From SAR324 cluster bacterium (GTDB lineage Bacteria; SAR324; JACQKK01), in NCBI GenBank assembly GCA_027296185.1, contig JAPUJL010000205.1, positions 1-15,359 of the forward strand: a DNA stretch of 15,359 bases, in the 5' to 3' direction. Shown here one piece after another: positions 1 to 6,641 of the stretch. A model generated the notes under the pieces. That model saw only the letters and a list, made by a program, of their open reading frames with translations. It did not search any database and was not told where the DNA came from. How positions within the stretch are numbered: position 1 is the stretch's first letter; each line of letters starts with the position of its first letter. The position numbers and the translations under genes are program-made.

Positions 1-622
1 TCCGAAGAGTCGAGTCGGCCCATTCCCCCTCGGCGAAGTCGATCCGGTGGAGGGTGCGCACGGGCGTCGCCGCGGCGCATTCCTTGGCCCGAAACGCGGA
101 AAAATCGTGGGTGCCGATGAAGTGAGCCGCCGCCCGGCCCATGGCACCGGCATCCAGGGGTGCCCGGATCCACCAGCAGTGGTGGCGCGCGAAGACGGGC
201 GGATAGGCGCGATTGAAGATGTGGTAGCGGTAAATCTTGCCGATGGCCGAATGGCGCGCATGAAAATGGGGCGGTACTTCCACCAGCGCCTTCACGGCGA
301 TGCCCGGCGCGGCCAGAGCGTTGAGGCTCCGCTGCAACTCGTGCAGATCCACCTTCCGCGGCAAATCGCAGTGGGCCACCTGGTTCAGGGCATGCACCCC
401 CGCGTCGGTGCGGCCGGAGCCGTACACTTTCACCGGCAGCTGCGTCACCGTACGCAGCGCCTCCTCCAGCTTCGCCTGGACGGTGATGCAATGGTCCTGC
501 ACCTGCCATCCGTGGAACAGGCTGCCGTCGTAGGCCAACAGCATCGCCACCCGCCGTGGGCCGTGGCCCGCCCACTCAGGCGCGGGAGCGCCGGTGGGGT
601 GGGCCTTTGTCGGGGAAGCCAT
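1..622 (-). CDS. truA: tRNA pseudouridine(38-40) synthase TruA, C-terminus beyond window edge
   Basis: Cytosolic enzyme that isomerises U38, U39 and U40 in the tRNA anticodon stem. The minus-strand reading shows the N-terminal signature LLAYDGSLFHGWQ, the catalytic block GSGRTDAGVHA (Asp about residue 73) and the later HDFSAFRAKEC and TPVRTLHRI blocks, all in family order. About 207 residues are visible; the family is usually 245-275, so roughly the last quarter lies left of the window. I place the start at the ATG at 622, which leaves about 24 residues before the conserved core. The frame stays open further upstream to another ATG at 748, and neither start has a clear ribosome binding site. 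The gene follows trxA on the same strand after about 150 bp. The identification is firm; the start is not. Confidence 0.95.
   Translation of the reverse strand, partial: MASPTKAHPTGAPAPEWAGHGPRRVAMLLAYDGSLFHGWQVQDHCITVQAKLEEALRTVTQLPVKVYGSGRTDAGVHALNQVAHCDLPRKVDLHELQRSLNALAAPGIAVKALVEVPPHFHARHSAIGKIYRYHIFNRAYPPVFARHHCWWIRAPLDAGAMGRAAAHFIGTHDFSAFRAKECAAATPVRTLHRIDFAEGEWADSTLR
560..594. repeat. 35-bp imperfect direct repeat, copy 1
   Basis: This segment matches 656-690 at 31 of 35 bases. Read on the minus strand it encodes APEWAGHG in the N-terminal region of TruA. The two copies are 96 bp apart, exactly 32 codons, so they are in the same frame. It may be a small internal duplication at the 5' end of truA. 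Only two copies were found. Confidence 0.7.
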
Positions 623-655
623 CGAGCCGATATGAATCTGCAACGGTAAGATCGG

Positions 656-690
656 GCCGCGGCCCGCCCATTCAGGCTCGGGAGCGCCGC
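656..690. repeat. 35-bp imperfect direct repeat, copy 2
   Basis: This is the second copy of the 560-594 unit, upstream of the chosen truA start and in the same minus-strand frame, where it would read APEPEWAGRG. The trxA-truA spacer (about 623-772) is otherwise GC-rich with no clear gene. The repeat may be a duplicated 5' coding segment or a translational control element. Confidence 0.7.
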
Positions 691-772
691 CTGCGTTCAC
701 GGCGCGCCCATCGCGGCGCGTTCCCTGCGAGAGGCCGGGCGGACCCATCCCTTGCGGGAGCGGGGAGCCTGA

Positions 773-1093
773 CTAAACGGCGCGCTCGACCATCTCGCGG
801 ATTTTCTGTGGGCTGTTGCCCACGAACATATCCAGTTGCTGCCCGTCCTTGAACAGGATCACGGTGGGTATGCCGCGGATGCCGAATTTTGCGGGAATAT
901 TGGGGTTGGCGTCGATGTCCACCTTCGCCACGGTCAGCTTTTCGGAGTATTCGTCGGCCAATTCGTCCATGACCGGGGCCAGCGCCAGGCACGGGGCACA
1001 CCATTCGGCCCAGAAATCGACCAGGGTCAAGCCGTCCTGCACACCCGTTTCGAAGTTGTCCTCGCTGAGGTGGATCACGTTTTCGCTCGCCAT
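773..1093 (-). CDS. trxA: Thioredoxin with a CAPC active site
   Basis: Small cytosolic dithiol reductase, 106 residues, the normal length for thioredoxin 1. It shows the thioredoxin fold blocks in order: the N-terminal strand, TLVDFWAEWCAPC around residues 21-33, VAKVDIDANP, the cis-proline block FGIRGIPTVILFKDG and the C-terminal helix. The active site is C-A-P-C followed by Leu, where the textbook sequence is C-G-P-C-K; this could shift redox potential or partner choice. The start is the ATG at 1093, preceded by AAGGGA at good spacing. Upstream in-frame codons lack family similarity. truA follows on the same strand, and cofE diverges upstream. Confidence 0.95.
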   Translation of the reverse strand: MASENVIHLSEDNFETGVQDGLTLVDFWAEWCAPCLALAPVMDELADEYSEKLTVAKVDIDANPNIPAKFGIRGIPTVILFKDGQQLDMFVGNSPQKIREMVERAV

Positions 1094-1439
1094 GATAAAT
1101 CCCTTGATGGATCTTGAACTGCGGTGCAAGCGCCATGCGCCACACCACAATCAAAAACCCCGCCGGAGAGCAATGGGCCTGAACCCTGGGGGCTCTGCCG
1201 AAACGGGGACCACGAACTACACCCGCTCGCCCGGTAACGGTTCCCGGCCAAGCGATTTTGCTAGAGTTCATTATAGAATGGGCGATGTGTTGGAGCAACC
1301 GCGCGCCGGAGGCGGCTTTCATGGGGTTTGCCGCCGATGGAGCGCCGACGGAGCGTCGTCCTGGCCCGGCCTGGAGCGTGCCGCCCTCACCTCTCGTGGC
1401 GACCGGTTGTCGACACCTGCTGAACGAATCGACTGACTG
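1094..1439. other. Divergent intergenic region, trxA / cofE
   Basis: These 346 bp lie between the divergent starts of trxA and cofE. I see the overlapping -10-like elements near 1270-1279. I see no tRNA, no riboswitch that I recognise and no convincing small ORF. Open frames here are short and have no recognisable protein character. Confidence 0.6.
1270..1298 (-). promoter_or_regulatory. Candidate trxA promoter
   Basis: On the minus strand a perfect -10 box TATAAT (1270-1275) lies 17 nt downstream of TTGCTC (1293-1298), a 3/6 match to the -35 consensus. It would give a trxA leader of about 170 nt. The same bases read on the plus strand contain TAGAAT (1274-1279), a possible -10 for cofE without a good -35. 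Sequence match only. Confidence 0.45.
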
Positions 1440-2207
1440 ATGGCTTCCACCGACAATGCCTCCCTCACCGTCGTTCCCTTGATTGGGATGCCCGAAGTCC
1501 ACCCCGGCGACGACTTGGCCGCGTTGCTGTGGTCGGCGGCCCAGTCCTCCGCCGCCGGCCTGGAAGCGGGCGACGTGGTTGTGGTGGCCCAGAAGATCGT
1601 CTCCAAAGCGGAGGGAGCGCGGGTTTCCCTGGCGAGCGTCGAGCCCTCGCGGATGGCCCGGGAATGGGCCGAGGCGTGGAATCACGACCCGCGCCTGGTG
1701 GAGGTGGTTTTGCGGGAGAGCGTGCGCATCGTGAAAATGGCCCGGGGCCTCATCGTCTCCGAGACCCGCCACGGGTTCATCTGCGCCAATGCCGGGGTGG
1801 ACGCCTCCAACTCCGGGGAGGAAGACATGGCCATCCTGCTCCCCCGGGAGCCCGACCGCTCCGCCGAGCAACTGCGCGACAGCCTGGGCCGCCTTGCCGG
1901 CTGCGACCTCGCCGTGATCGTCGCGGATTCCTTCGGCCGGCCCTGGCGTCAGGGCGTCACCCAGGTGGCCGTCGGGTCGGCGGGTCTGGCCCCCATCGTC
2001 GACCTGCGGGGCGAGCGGGATGCCGACGGCCGGACGCTGCACGGCACCCTCATCGCGTTGGCCGATCAACTGGCCGATGCCGCCGATCTGGTCTGCGGCA
2101 AGTCCAGCCGCATCCCCGCCGCCGTGGTGCGCAATTACCGGGGCCCTCGCCGCGAGGGCTCGGCCAAGGAGCTGCTCCGCCCGCCGGAGGAGGATCTGTT
2201 CAGGTGA
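1440..2207 (+). CDS. cofE: Coenzyme F420-0:L-glutamate ligase (CofE family)
   Basis: GTP- and metal-dependent ligase that adds L-glutamate to F420-0 and then gamma-links further glutamates. The 255-residue protein matches the single-domain CofE length; it lacks the C-terminal nitroreductase-type domain of actinobacterial FbiB. Visible family blocks are VVVAQKIVSKAEG (47-59), NAGVDASN (117-124), DSFGRPWRQG (163-172), an IVDLRGERDADGR region (186-198) and a C-terminal CGKSSRIPAAVVR block. The ATG at 1440 is the first start that keeps the conserved N-terminus, though its ribosome binding site is weak. It opens the cofE-cofG-Mur ligase run. CofD, CofC and CofH, also needed for F420, are not in the window. 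Related CofE-fold enzymes exist, but the adjacent cofG supports this function. Confidence 0.93.
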   Translation: MASTDNASLTVVPLIGMPEVHPGDDLAALLWSAAQSSAAGLEAGDVVVVAQKIVSKAEGARVSLASVEPSRMAREWAEAWNHDPRLVEVVLRESVRIVKMARGLIVSETRHGFICANAGVDASNSGEEDMAILLPREPDRSAEQLRDSLGRLAGCDLAVIVADSFGRPWRQGVTQVAVGSAGLAPIVDLRGERDADGRTLHGTLIALADQLADAADLVCGKSSRIPAAVVRNYRGPRREGSAKELLRPPEEDLFR

Positions 2208-2226
2208 GGGTGGTCATTTGCCGAGG

Positions 2227-2304
2227 ATGAGATTACGCTTTTTGGGCGGTATCCCGGGGCCCAAGCGAACGGATCCAACATTGCTTGCCGAGGCGTTGAA
2301 TTGA
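2227..2304 (+). CDS. 25-codon mini-ORF overlapping the cofG start
   Basis: This short frame fills the gap between cofE and cofG. It reads MRLRFLGGIPGPKRT and ends LLAEALN, and I do not recognise it. Its stop TGA (2302-2304) overlaps the TTG start of cofG (2301) as TTGA, a typical translational-coupling arrangement. A TTG at 2218 in the same frame, four bases after GAGGGTGG (2206-2213), is an alternative and better-spaced start. It could be a leader peptide that delivers ribosomes to the weak TTG start of cofG, or simply an open spacer. There is no protein-level evidence. Confidence 0.35.
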   Translation: MRLRFLGGIPGPKRTDPTLLAEALN

Positions 2305-3482
2305 CAGACCGGTCGACGGAACTCATCCAAAAATCCGCCGAGAGCGCGCTTTCGGCCGAAGAGGCCACCGCGCTGATGGGCGCGCAGGGGCCGGCGATGC
2401 TGGACCTGCTCCGGGCGGCGTGCGTCCTGCGGGACGAGGCGAAGGGAAATCGCGTCACCTATTCGCGGAAGGTGTTCATTCCGCTCACGACCCTCTGCCG
2501 CGACGACTGCGGATACTGCACCTTCAAGCGCGATCCGGGTCAGCCCGGCGCCAAGACCCTCTCGCCGGAGGAGGTGCTGGAGATCGCCCGCCGGGGCAAG
2601 GCGCGGGGCTGCAAGGAGGCGCTGTTCAGCCTGGGGGACAAGCCGGAGTTGCGGTTTCCCGAGGCCGCGGCGGAGCTGGCCCGCTTCGGCTACAAGACGA
2701 CCACGGATTACCTGGTGGCCATGTGCCGGTTGGTGCTGGAGGAGACCGGCCTGTTGCCCCATCCCAACCCCGGCACCCTGGGGCGCCACGACCTGGCCCG
2801 GCTGCGGGAGGTGAGCCCGAGCATGGGCGTGATGCTGGAGAACGTCTCCCCGCGCATGCGGCAGCCGGGTATGGCCCACGAGCACGCCCCGGACAAGGTT
2901 CCGGGGGCGCGGGTGGCGATGGTGCGCATGGCGGGCGAGCTGAGAATTCCCTTCACCACCGGGCTGTTGATCGGCATCGGAGAGACCCTTCGGGAACGGG
3001 TGGACACCCTGCTCGTGATCAAGCGACTCCAAGAGGCTCACGGCCATATCCAGGAAGTGATCGTGCAAAACTTCCGGGCCAAGCCCGCGATCCCCATGGC
3101 CGATTGGCCGGACGCCACGCTGATGGAGCTGTTGCGCACCATCGCCGTCGCCCGGCTGCTGTTGGGGGGGGAGATGAACATTCAGGCGCCGCCGAATCTC
3201 TCCCCGGAAGTCTATCCGCTGCTCTTGCTGGCCGGGATCAACGACTGGGGCGGGGTCTCTCCGGTGACGCCGGATCACATCAACCCCGAGGCGCCCTGGC
3301 CGGAAATCCAGCGCCTGGCCCAGTTCAGCGCAGACGCGGGCTACGCGTTGCGCGAGCGGCTCTGCGTCTATCCGGAATACATCGACCGGAAGCCCGGCTT
3401 TCTCTCCGATGGTTTGCGCGATGCCGTACTCCGTCAGGCCGATGGAGAGGGCTATGCCCTTGCCGAAGAAAAGTACGCCTGA
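2301..3482 (+). CDS. cofG: FO synthase subunit 1 (CofG), radical SAM
   Basis: With CofH it builds 7,8-didemethyl-8-hydroxy-5-deazariboflavin (FO), the F420 chromophore and a photolyase antenna. The radical SAM cluster motif CRDDCGYC (Cys66, Cys70, Cys73) follows the CofG-typical VTYSRKVFIPLTTLC. Later blocks include the FSLGDKPE segment, HPNPGTL, MLENVSPRM, TTGLLIGIGET, VIVQNFRAKP and a LLLAGINDWGG segment near residue 310. At 393 residues it is a standalone CofG rather than a CofG-CofH fusion such as FbiC. No ATG is available before residue 26, so TTG at 2301 is the start; it has GAGG about 8 bases upstream and overlaps the preceding mini-ORF stop. The end overlaps the Mur-ligase gene. Confidence 0.95.
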   Translation: MTDRSTELIQKSAESALSAEEATALMGAQGPAMLDLLRAACVLRDEAKGNRVTYSRKVFIPLTTLCRDDCGYCTFKRDPGQPGAKTLSPEEVLEIARRGKARGCKEALFSLGDKPELRFPEAAAELARFGYKTTTDYLVAMCRLVLEETGLLPHPNPGTLGRHDLARLREVSPSMGVMLENVSPRMRQPGMAHEHAPDKVPGARVAMVRMAGELRIPFTTGLLIGIGETLRERVDTLLVIKRLQEAHGHIQEVIVQNFRAKPAIPMADWPDATLMELLRTIAVARLLLGGEMNIQAPPNLSPEVYPLLLLAGINDWGGVSPVTPDHINPEAPWPEIQRLAQFSADAGYALRERLCVYPEYIDRKPGFLSDGLRDAVLRQADGEGYALAEEKYA

Positions 3483-4950
3483 CGCCCCGCCCCGTGCAAC
3501 GCCGCCGTTGGAGCGGATCCTGGCGGAGTTGCCGCGTCCGGTCGGCCTGCTCGGCTTCGGCGAGGAGGGGCGGGCCACCCTGGCCTTCCTGAAGGGGCAT
3601 GGCGTTACAGACGCCGCCGTCTTCGATCGGGCAACATCTTTGGGGGACGAATCCGAGGCGGCGCTGCTGGAGGGAGTGCCCCTGCACAGCGGCGAGAGGT
3701 ACGACCAGCAGCTTTCCGATTGCGGCACCGTATTCCGCAGCCCGGGGGTGCGGCCCGACCTGCCCGGTCTGGAGCGGGCCCGGCGCGGTGGGGTGCGGAT
3801 CACTTCGGCCACCCGCTTGTTCTTGGAAGCATGCCCGGCCCGCACCGTGGGGGTCACGGGCACCGTGGGCAAGGGCACCACGGTCACCCTGATCGGAGAG
3901 GCGCTCGGGGCGGCGGACATTCCCCACCGCTTGGGAGGCAACCTGGGCACCAACCCTCTGGCGTTCCTGGACGAGCTCACCCCGGCCCACGTGGCGGTTC
4001 TGGAACTGTCGAGCTTTCAGTTGATGGACCTAGAGGGCCATTGGCCGGACGTGGCGGTCGTCCTGCGCACCACGAGCGAGCACTTGGACTGGCACCGGGA
4101 CGTGCGGGAGTACCGCCGCGCCAAGGCCCGGATTCTGGCGCCACCCGGCGCGGGACAACGGGCCGTTTATTGCGCCGACAGCCCCGGCAGCCGCGAAATC
4201 ATGGCCTCAGCCGCCGGAGAGACCCCAGATTATAGCCTGGCCTACAGCCTGACCGGAGCCGTGGCCCGGGGGGTCGGCACGGTGGATGGGCGGCTCGTTC
4301 GCTGCGGTCCGGGCGATCCCGCGCCGCTGGAAGCGTTGGAACGGATCGCCTTGCGGGGACGTTTCAACAGAGAGAACGCCGCCGCCGCGCTGCTGGCCGC
4401 CGAATCCCTCGGCGTGCCGGCTAAGATGGCGCTACCGGCCATTGCGGCGTTCCCCGGGCTGCCCCATCGCCTGGAAGCAGTAGGCCGTGTGGGCCGTGTG
4501 TTGTGTGTAAACGATTCCTACGCCACGCGGCCCGATTCTACCATCGGGGCGCTCTCCGCCTTCGAGGACGGACCGCTGGCGCTGATTCTCGGTGGGTCGG
4601 AGAAACACGCGGACTTCGCCGCGTTGTCGGAAGCGCTATGCCGCCATCCCACCCTGCGCGGGGTGCTGCTGATCGGAGACACGGCCCCCCGGCTGGCGGA
4701 GGAGCTGGACGCCGCCGCCCAACGCCTTGGCCTAGCCGGACCGCCCGCCGAGCGGAGCGGGGGCCTGGAGGAGGCGTTCCGCCGGGGGCTGGGCGCCTTG
4801 CCCGAAGGCGGGGTGCTGTTGCTCAGCCCCGCCTGTGCCAGCTTCGGATTGTTCCCCAATTACAAGGTGCGGGGGGAGCGGTTCCGTGCCTTGGTGGAGG
4901 ATTTCGCGGCGGGCGGCGCAGCGGCACCCGCGCCAACGCCGCGGGGATGA
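3454..4950 (+). CDS. MurD-like Mur ligase in the deazaflavin operon
   Basis: ATP-dependent ligase of the Mur family, about 498 residues. It has an N-terminal Rossmann-like part (GLLGFGEEG), a central ATPase domain with P-loop GTVGKGTT (136-143) and ELSSFQL (184-190), the carbamylated-lysine block YRRAK (Lys224), and a C-terminal domain with LPHRLE, NDSYAT, GGSEKHADF and LLSPACASFGLF. The layout is that of UDP-MurNAc-L-Ala:D-Glu ligase. Several normally fixed positions differ: GTNGKST is GTVGKGT, the G.HN..N block is GRFNREN, and NDSKATN is NDSYATR. It overlaps cofG by 29 bp and lies outside any dcw cell-wall cluster. I therefore call it MurD-like; it may be the true MurD, or a paralogue joining an amino acid to F420 or another acceptor. 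The start at 3454 has GGAGAGG close by; the ATG at 3442 is an alternative. Confidence 0.85.
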   Translation: MPLPKKSTPDAPPRATPPLERILAELPRPVGLLGFGEEGRATLAFLKGHGVTDAAVFDRATSLGDESEAALLEGVPLHSGERYDQQLSDCGTVFRSPGVRPDLPGLERARRGGVRITSATRLFLEACPARTVGVTGTVGKGTTVTLIGEALGAADIPHRLGGNLGTNPLAFLDELTPAHVAVLELSSFQLMDLEGHWPDVAVVLRTTSEHLDWHRDVREYRRAKARILAPPGAGQRAVYCADSPGSREIMASAAGETPDYSLAYSLTGAVARGVGTVDGRLVRCGPGDPAPLEALERIALRGRFNRENAAAALLAAESLGVPAKMALPAIAAFPGLPHRLEAVGRVGRVLCVNDSYATRPDSTIGALSAFEDGPLALILGGSEKHADFAALSEALCRHPTLRGVLLIGDTAPRLAEELDAAAQRLGLAGPPAERSGGLEEAFRRGLGALPEGGVLLLSPACASFGLFPNYKVRGERFRALVEDFAAGGAAAPAPTPRG

Positions 4951-5003
4951 TGCGCATAGGGAGCGGTGACGGTAAAATAGCCGGATAGCGGGTAACGAAC
5001 GTG

Positions 5004-5600
5004 ATGAAACGCACCTATTGGATTTTTGTGGCGGCGCTGTTGGTGGCGCTCATTGGAGGGACGCTGGCTTCCCGGTGGCGGGACGGAACCCCTGAAGCGG
5101 GCGGCGCGACCGCGGCGACGGTGGACCCGGCGGGCGGCGCGGACCCGTTGCAGGCATTCCTCATCGAACGCCCGCAAGAACCGGTACAGGCCGAGCCCTT
5201 CACCGCAGTGGCGGTGAACGGCGCCAGCCCGCGCCTCCAGGACTACGCCGGGAAGTACATCCTGCTGAACTTCTGGGCCACCTGGTGTGGGCCCTGCAAG
5301 CAGGAACTGCCGGAACTGCAGGCGCTCTACGAGTCCCTGAAGGAGCAGAATTTCGTCGTGCTGGCGGTGAGCATGAGCGAGACGGAGGAGAAAGTCGCCC
5401 ATTTCCTGGAGGACACCGGCTTCACCTTTCCGGTGCTGGTGGACGTGGACGGCAGCGTGTCCGAACTTTACGGGGTCAATTCGATCCCCCTCACCTACCT
5501 TATCGATACCGATGGCCGGATCGAGGCCCGTGCCCTGGGCCCCAGAGAGTGGAACGATCCGGCGCTTCAGGCCTATTTCCGCAGAATGAGCGCCCAATAG
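5004..5600 (+). CDS. TlpA/ResA-type membrane-anchored thioredoxin
   Basis: Predicted thiol-disulfide reductase tethered to the outer face of the cytoplasmic membrane. About 198 residues: a lone hydrophobic segment at about 6-22 (signal anchor), an Ala/Gly-rich linker to about 55, then a TlpA-like thioredoxin domain. It carries YILLNFWATWCGPC (Cys95, Cys98), the FPVLVDVDG insert region typical of TlpA/ResA, and the cis-proline block YGVNSIPLTYLID. The ATG at 5004 is preferred over the adjacent GTG at 5001. It begins 53 bp after the Mur-ligase gene on the same strand, so it is probably in the same transcript. A role in cytochrome c maturation or periplasmic disulfide reduction is usual for the family; the link to deazaflavin genes is unexplained. 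Confidence 0.9.
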   Translation: MKRTYWIFVAALLVALIGGTLASRWRDGTPEAGGATAATVDPAGGADPLQAFLIERPQEPVQAEPFTAVAVNGASPRLQDYAGKYILLNFWATWCGPCKQELPELQALYESLKEQNFVVLAVSMSETEEKVAHFLEDTGFTFPVLVDVDGSVSELYGVNSIPLTYLIDTDGRIEARALGPREWNDPALQAYFRRMSAQ

Positions 5601-5658
5601 CGGCCACTGGCGACGGCCGTCGGGGCGCCGCGAGTCTCTAGCGCCCAGCCGCCCGGGA

Positions 5659-5847
5659 TCAGCGCACCCGGAAGCGCCGCGCCGGCGACCCGTGGGGCGC
5701 CACCCGGAAGCGGATTTGGCGCAGGCAGGTGGGGCAACGCCCAAGGTAGAACCGGCCGCTGCGGTCCTTGTATACCCGCTGATAGACTTGGCAGCATTCG
5801 AACAGTATCTGCAGGTAGGGGCGGCCCGTGAAAGAGGGTTCGCTCAC
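5659..5847 (-). CDS. 62-residue Cys-rich, probable zinc-ribbon protein
   Basis: Short basic protein with an adjacent Cys pair at 18-19 and a CPTC pair at 38-41, a plausible four-Cys zinc site. Between them lies an aromatic/basic stretch (VYQRVYKDRSGRFYLG), and the C-terminus is rich in Arg. From memory, small proteins of this general GRPYL...CC...CPxC pattern occur in other bacteria as uncharacterised conserved proteins; I cannot name a function. The GTG at 5847 is chosen because recognisable sequence starts there and GGAAT lies about nine bases upstream. The frame stays open further upstream but becomes low-complexity Arg/Pro/Ala. It is convergent with the TlpA-like gene (58 bp apart) and divergent from the thioesterase. 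Confidence 0.65.
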   Translation of the reverse strand: MSEPSFTGRPYLQILFECCQVYQRVYKDRSGRFYLGRCPTCLRQIRFRVAPHGSPARRFRVR

Positions 5848-6051
5848 CGTTGACTTATTCCGTTGGACATGGGAATTGGCGCCGCAGGCCGATGGCCGTA
5901 GAGCGCGGCGTCTGCACGGTGCGCGGTCTCGATCGGCCGGGCGCGAGGCCGGCGCCGCGCCGGAAGCGTGTTTCGATGCCCGCGGGACCGGTTCTCCGGC
6001 ACATCGCGTCGGCCGCGGAGCCACGCATCGGGTGGCCGGGTATCGAACTTG

Positions 6052-6071
6052 TGCATGCGGAAACCCATGCA
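6052..6071. promoter_or_regulatory. Inverted repeat upstream of the thioesterase
   Basis: TGCATG (6052-6057) and CATGCA (6066-6071) form a perfect inverted repeat with an 8-bp spacer, about 64 bp before the thioesterase start. Each arm is the reverse complement of the other, as expected of a dimeric regulator's operator. The rest of the 287-bp divergent gap (5848-6134) is GC-rich, with no gene I can support. Six-base arms can arise by chance. Confidence 0.3.
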
Positions 6072-6134
6072 AAATGCGTGCGGGGTGGGTGACCTGCCGG
6101 GAGCGGTCCGGTGCCACGACAATCGAGGAAGACG

Positions 6135-6509
6135 ATGAAAGATTCTTTGCAGGCCGGGTTATCGACGGAGCAGACTTACACCGTGTCCCCGGAGATGGGT
6201 GTCAAGCACCTGGGGGACGCCGGTGGGGTGCTGTCCACGCCCAGCATGATCGGATTGATCGAGCAGACCTGCCTCCAGGCCATGATGCCCCACCTGGACG
6301 GCGGAGAGCAGTCGGTCGGCACCATGGTGCACATCTGGCACCGCGCCCCGGCCAAGACGGGGGAAGAGGTGACCATCCGCTGCAAGATGATCGAGCGGGA
6401 CCGGCGGAAGTGCGTGTTCGAGGTGGAGGTCGATGCCGGCGACGTGCGTGTGGGCGACGGAACCCACGAACGCTTCGTGGTCGACCTCTCCAAGTTCAAG
6501 CAAACCTAG
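6135..6509 (+). CDS. Hot-dog fold acyl-CoA thioesterase, FlK family
   Basis: Cytosolic 124-residue protein like fluoroacetyl-CoA thioesterase FlK of Streptomyces cattleya. Residues that line up with the FlK catalytic triad are visible: Thr35 in VLSTPSM, Glu43 in GLIEQ, and His69 in WHRAP after a VGTMV strand. The length equals that of a single hot-dog domain, which works as a dimer. The ATG at 6135 has GAGGAAG just upstream; an earlier ATG at 6111 lacks one. FlK-type proteins are widespread in bacteria that never meet fluoroacetate, so the substrate is more likely an ordinary short acyl-CoA. Nothing nearby indicates fluorine metabolism. The fold is well supported, the substrate is open. Confidence 0.85.
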   Translation: MKDSLQAGLSTEQTYTVSPEMGVKHLGDAGGVLSTPSMIGLIEQTCLQAMMPHLDGGEQSVGTMVHIWHRAPAKTGEEVTIRCKMIERDRRKCVFEVEVDAGDVRVGDGTHERFVVDLSKFKQT

Positions 6510-6641
6510 CGGATCGATACGGCACTCGCTGCGTGGCCCCGAATGTGCATTCAAGGTGCCACGGCGACTTATCCTTTGCGCTGGGGCATGGAGGCCGCGG
6601 CGCAGCATGGAAGGTCCGGACTTAAGCAGTGAGGTGCCCCC

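Noticed and set aside
47-649. 200-codon plus-strand open frame
   Set aside because: It is antisense to the clear truA reading, rich in Arg/His/Gly, and has no recognisable domain.
672-2069. 465-codon minus-strand open frame across trxA and cofE
   Set aside because: trxA and cofE are unambiguous in other frames; this frame has no family similarity.
2214-3980. 588-codon minus-strand open frame
   Set aside because: It lies opposite cofG and the Mur-ligase gene, both of which show strong family motifs; long antisense frames are expected at this GC content.
4973-4978. TAAAAT as a -10 box for the TlpA-like gene
   Set aside because: No -35 at the correct spacing; the gene is only 53 bp from the preceding one and is more simply read as part of the operon.
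5623-5646. GGGCGC / GCGCCC hairpin between the TlpA-like gene and the small Cys-rich gene
   Set aside because: A 6-bp stem with a 12-nt loop and no T-run on either strand is too weak to call a terminator.
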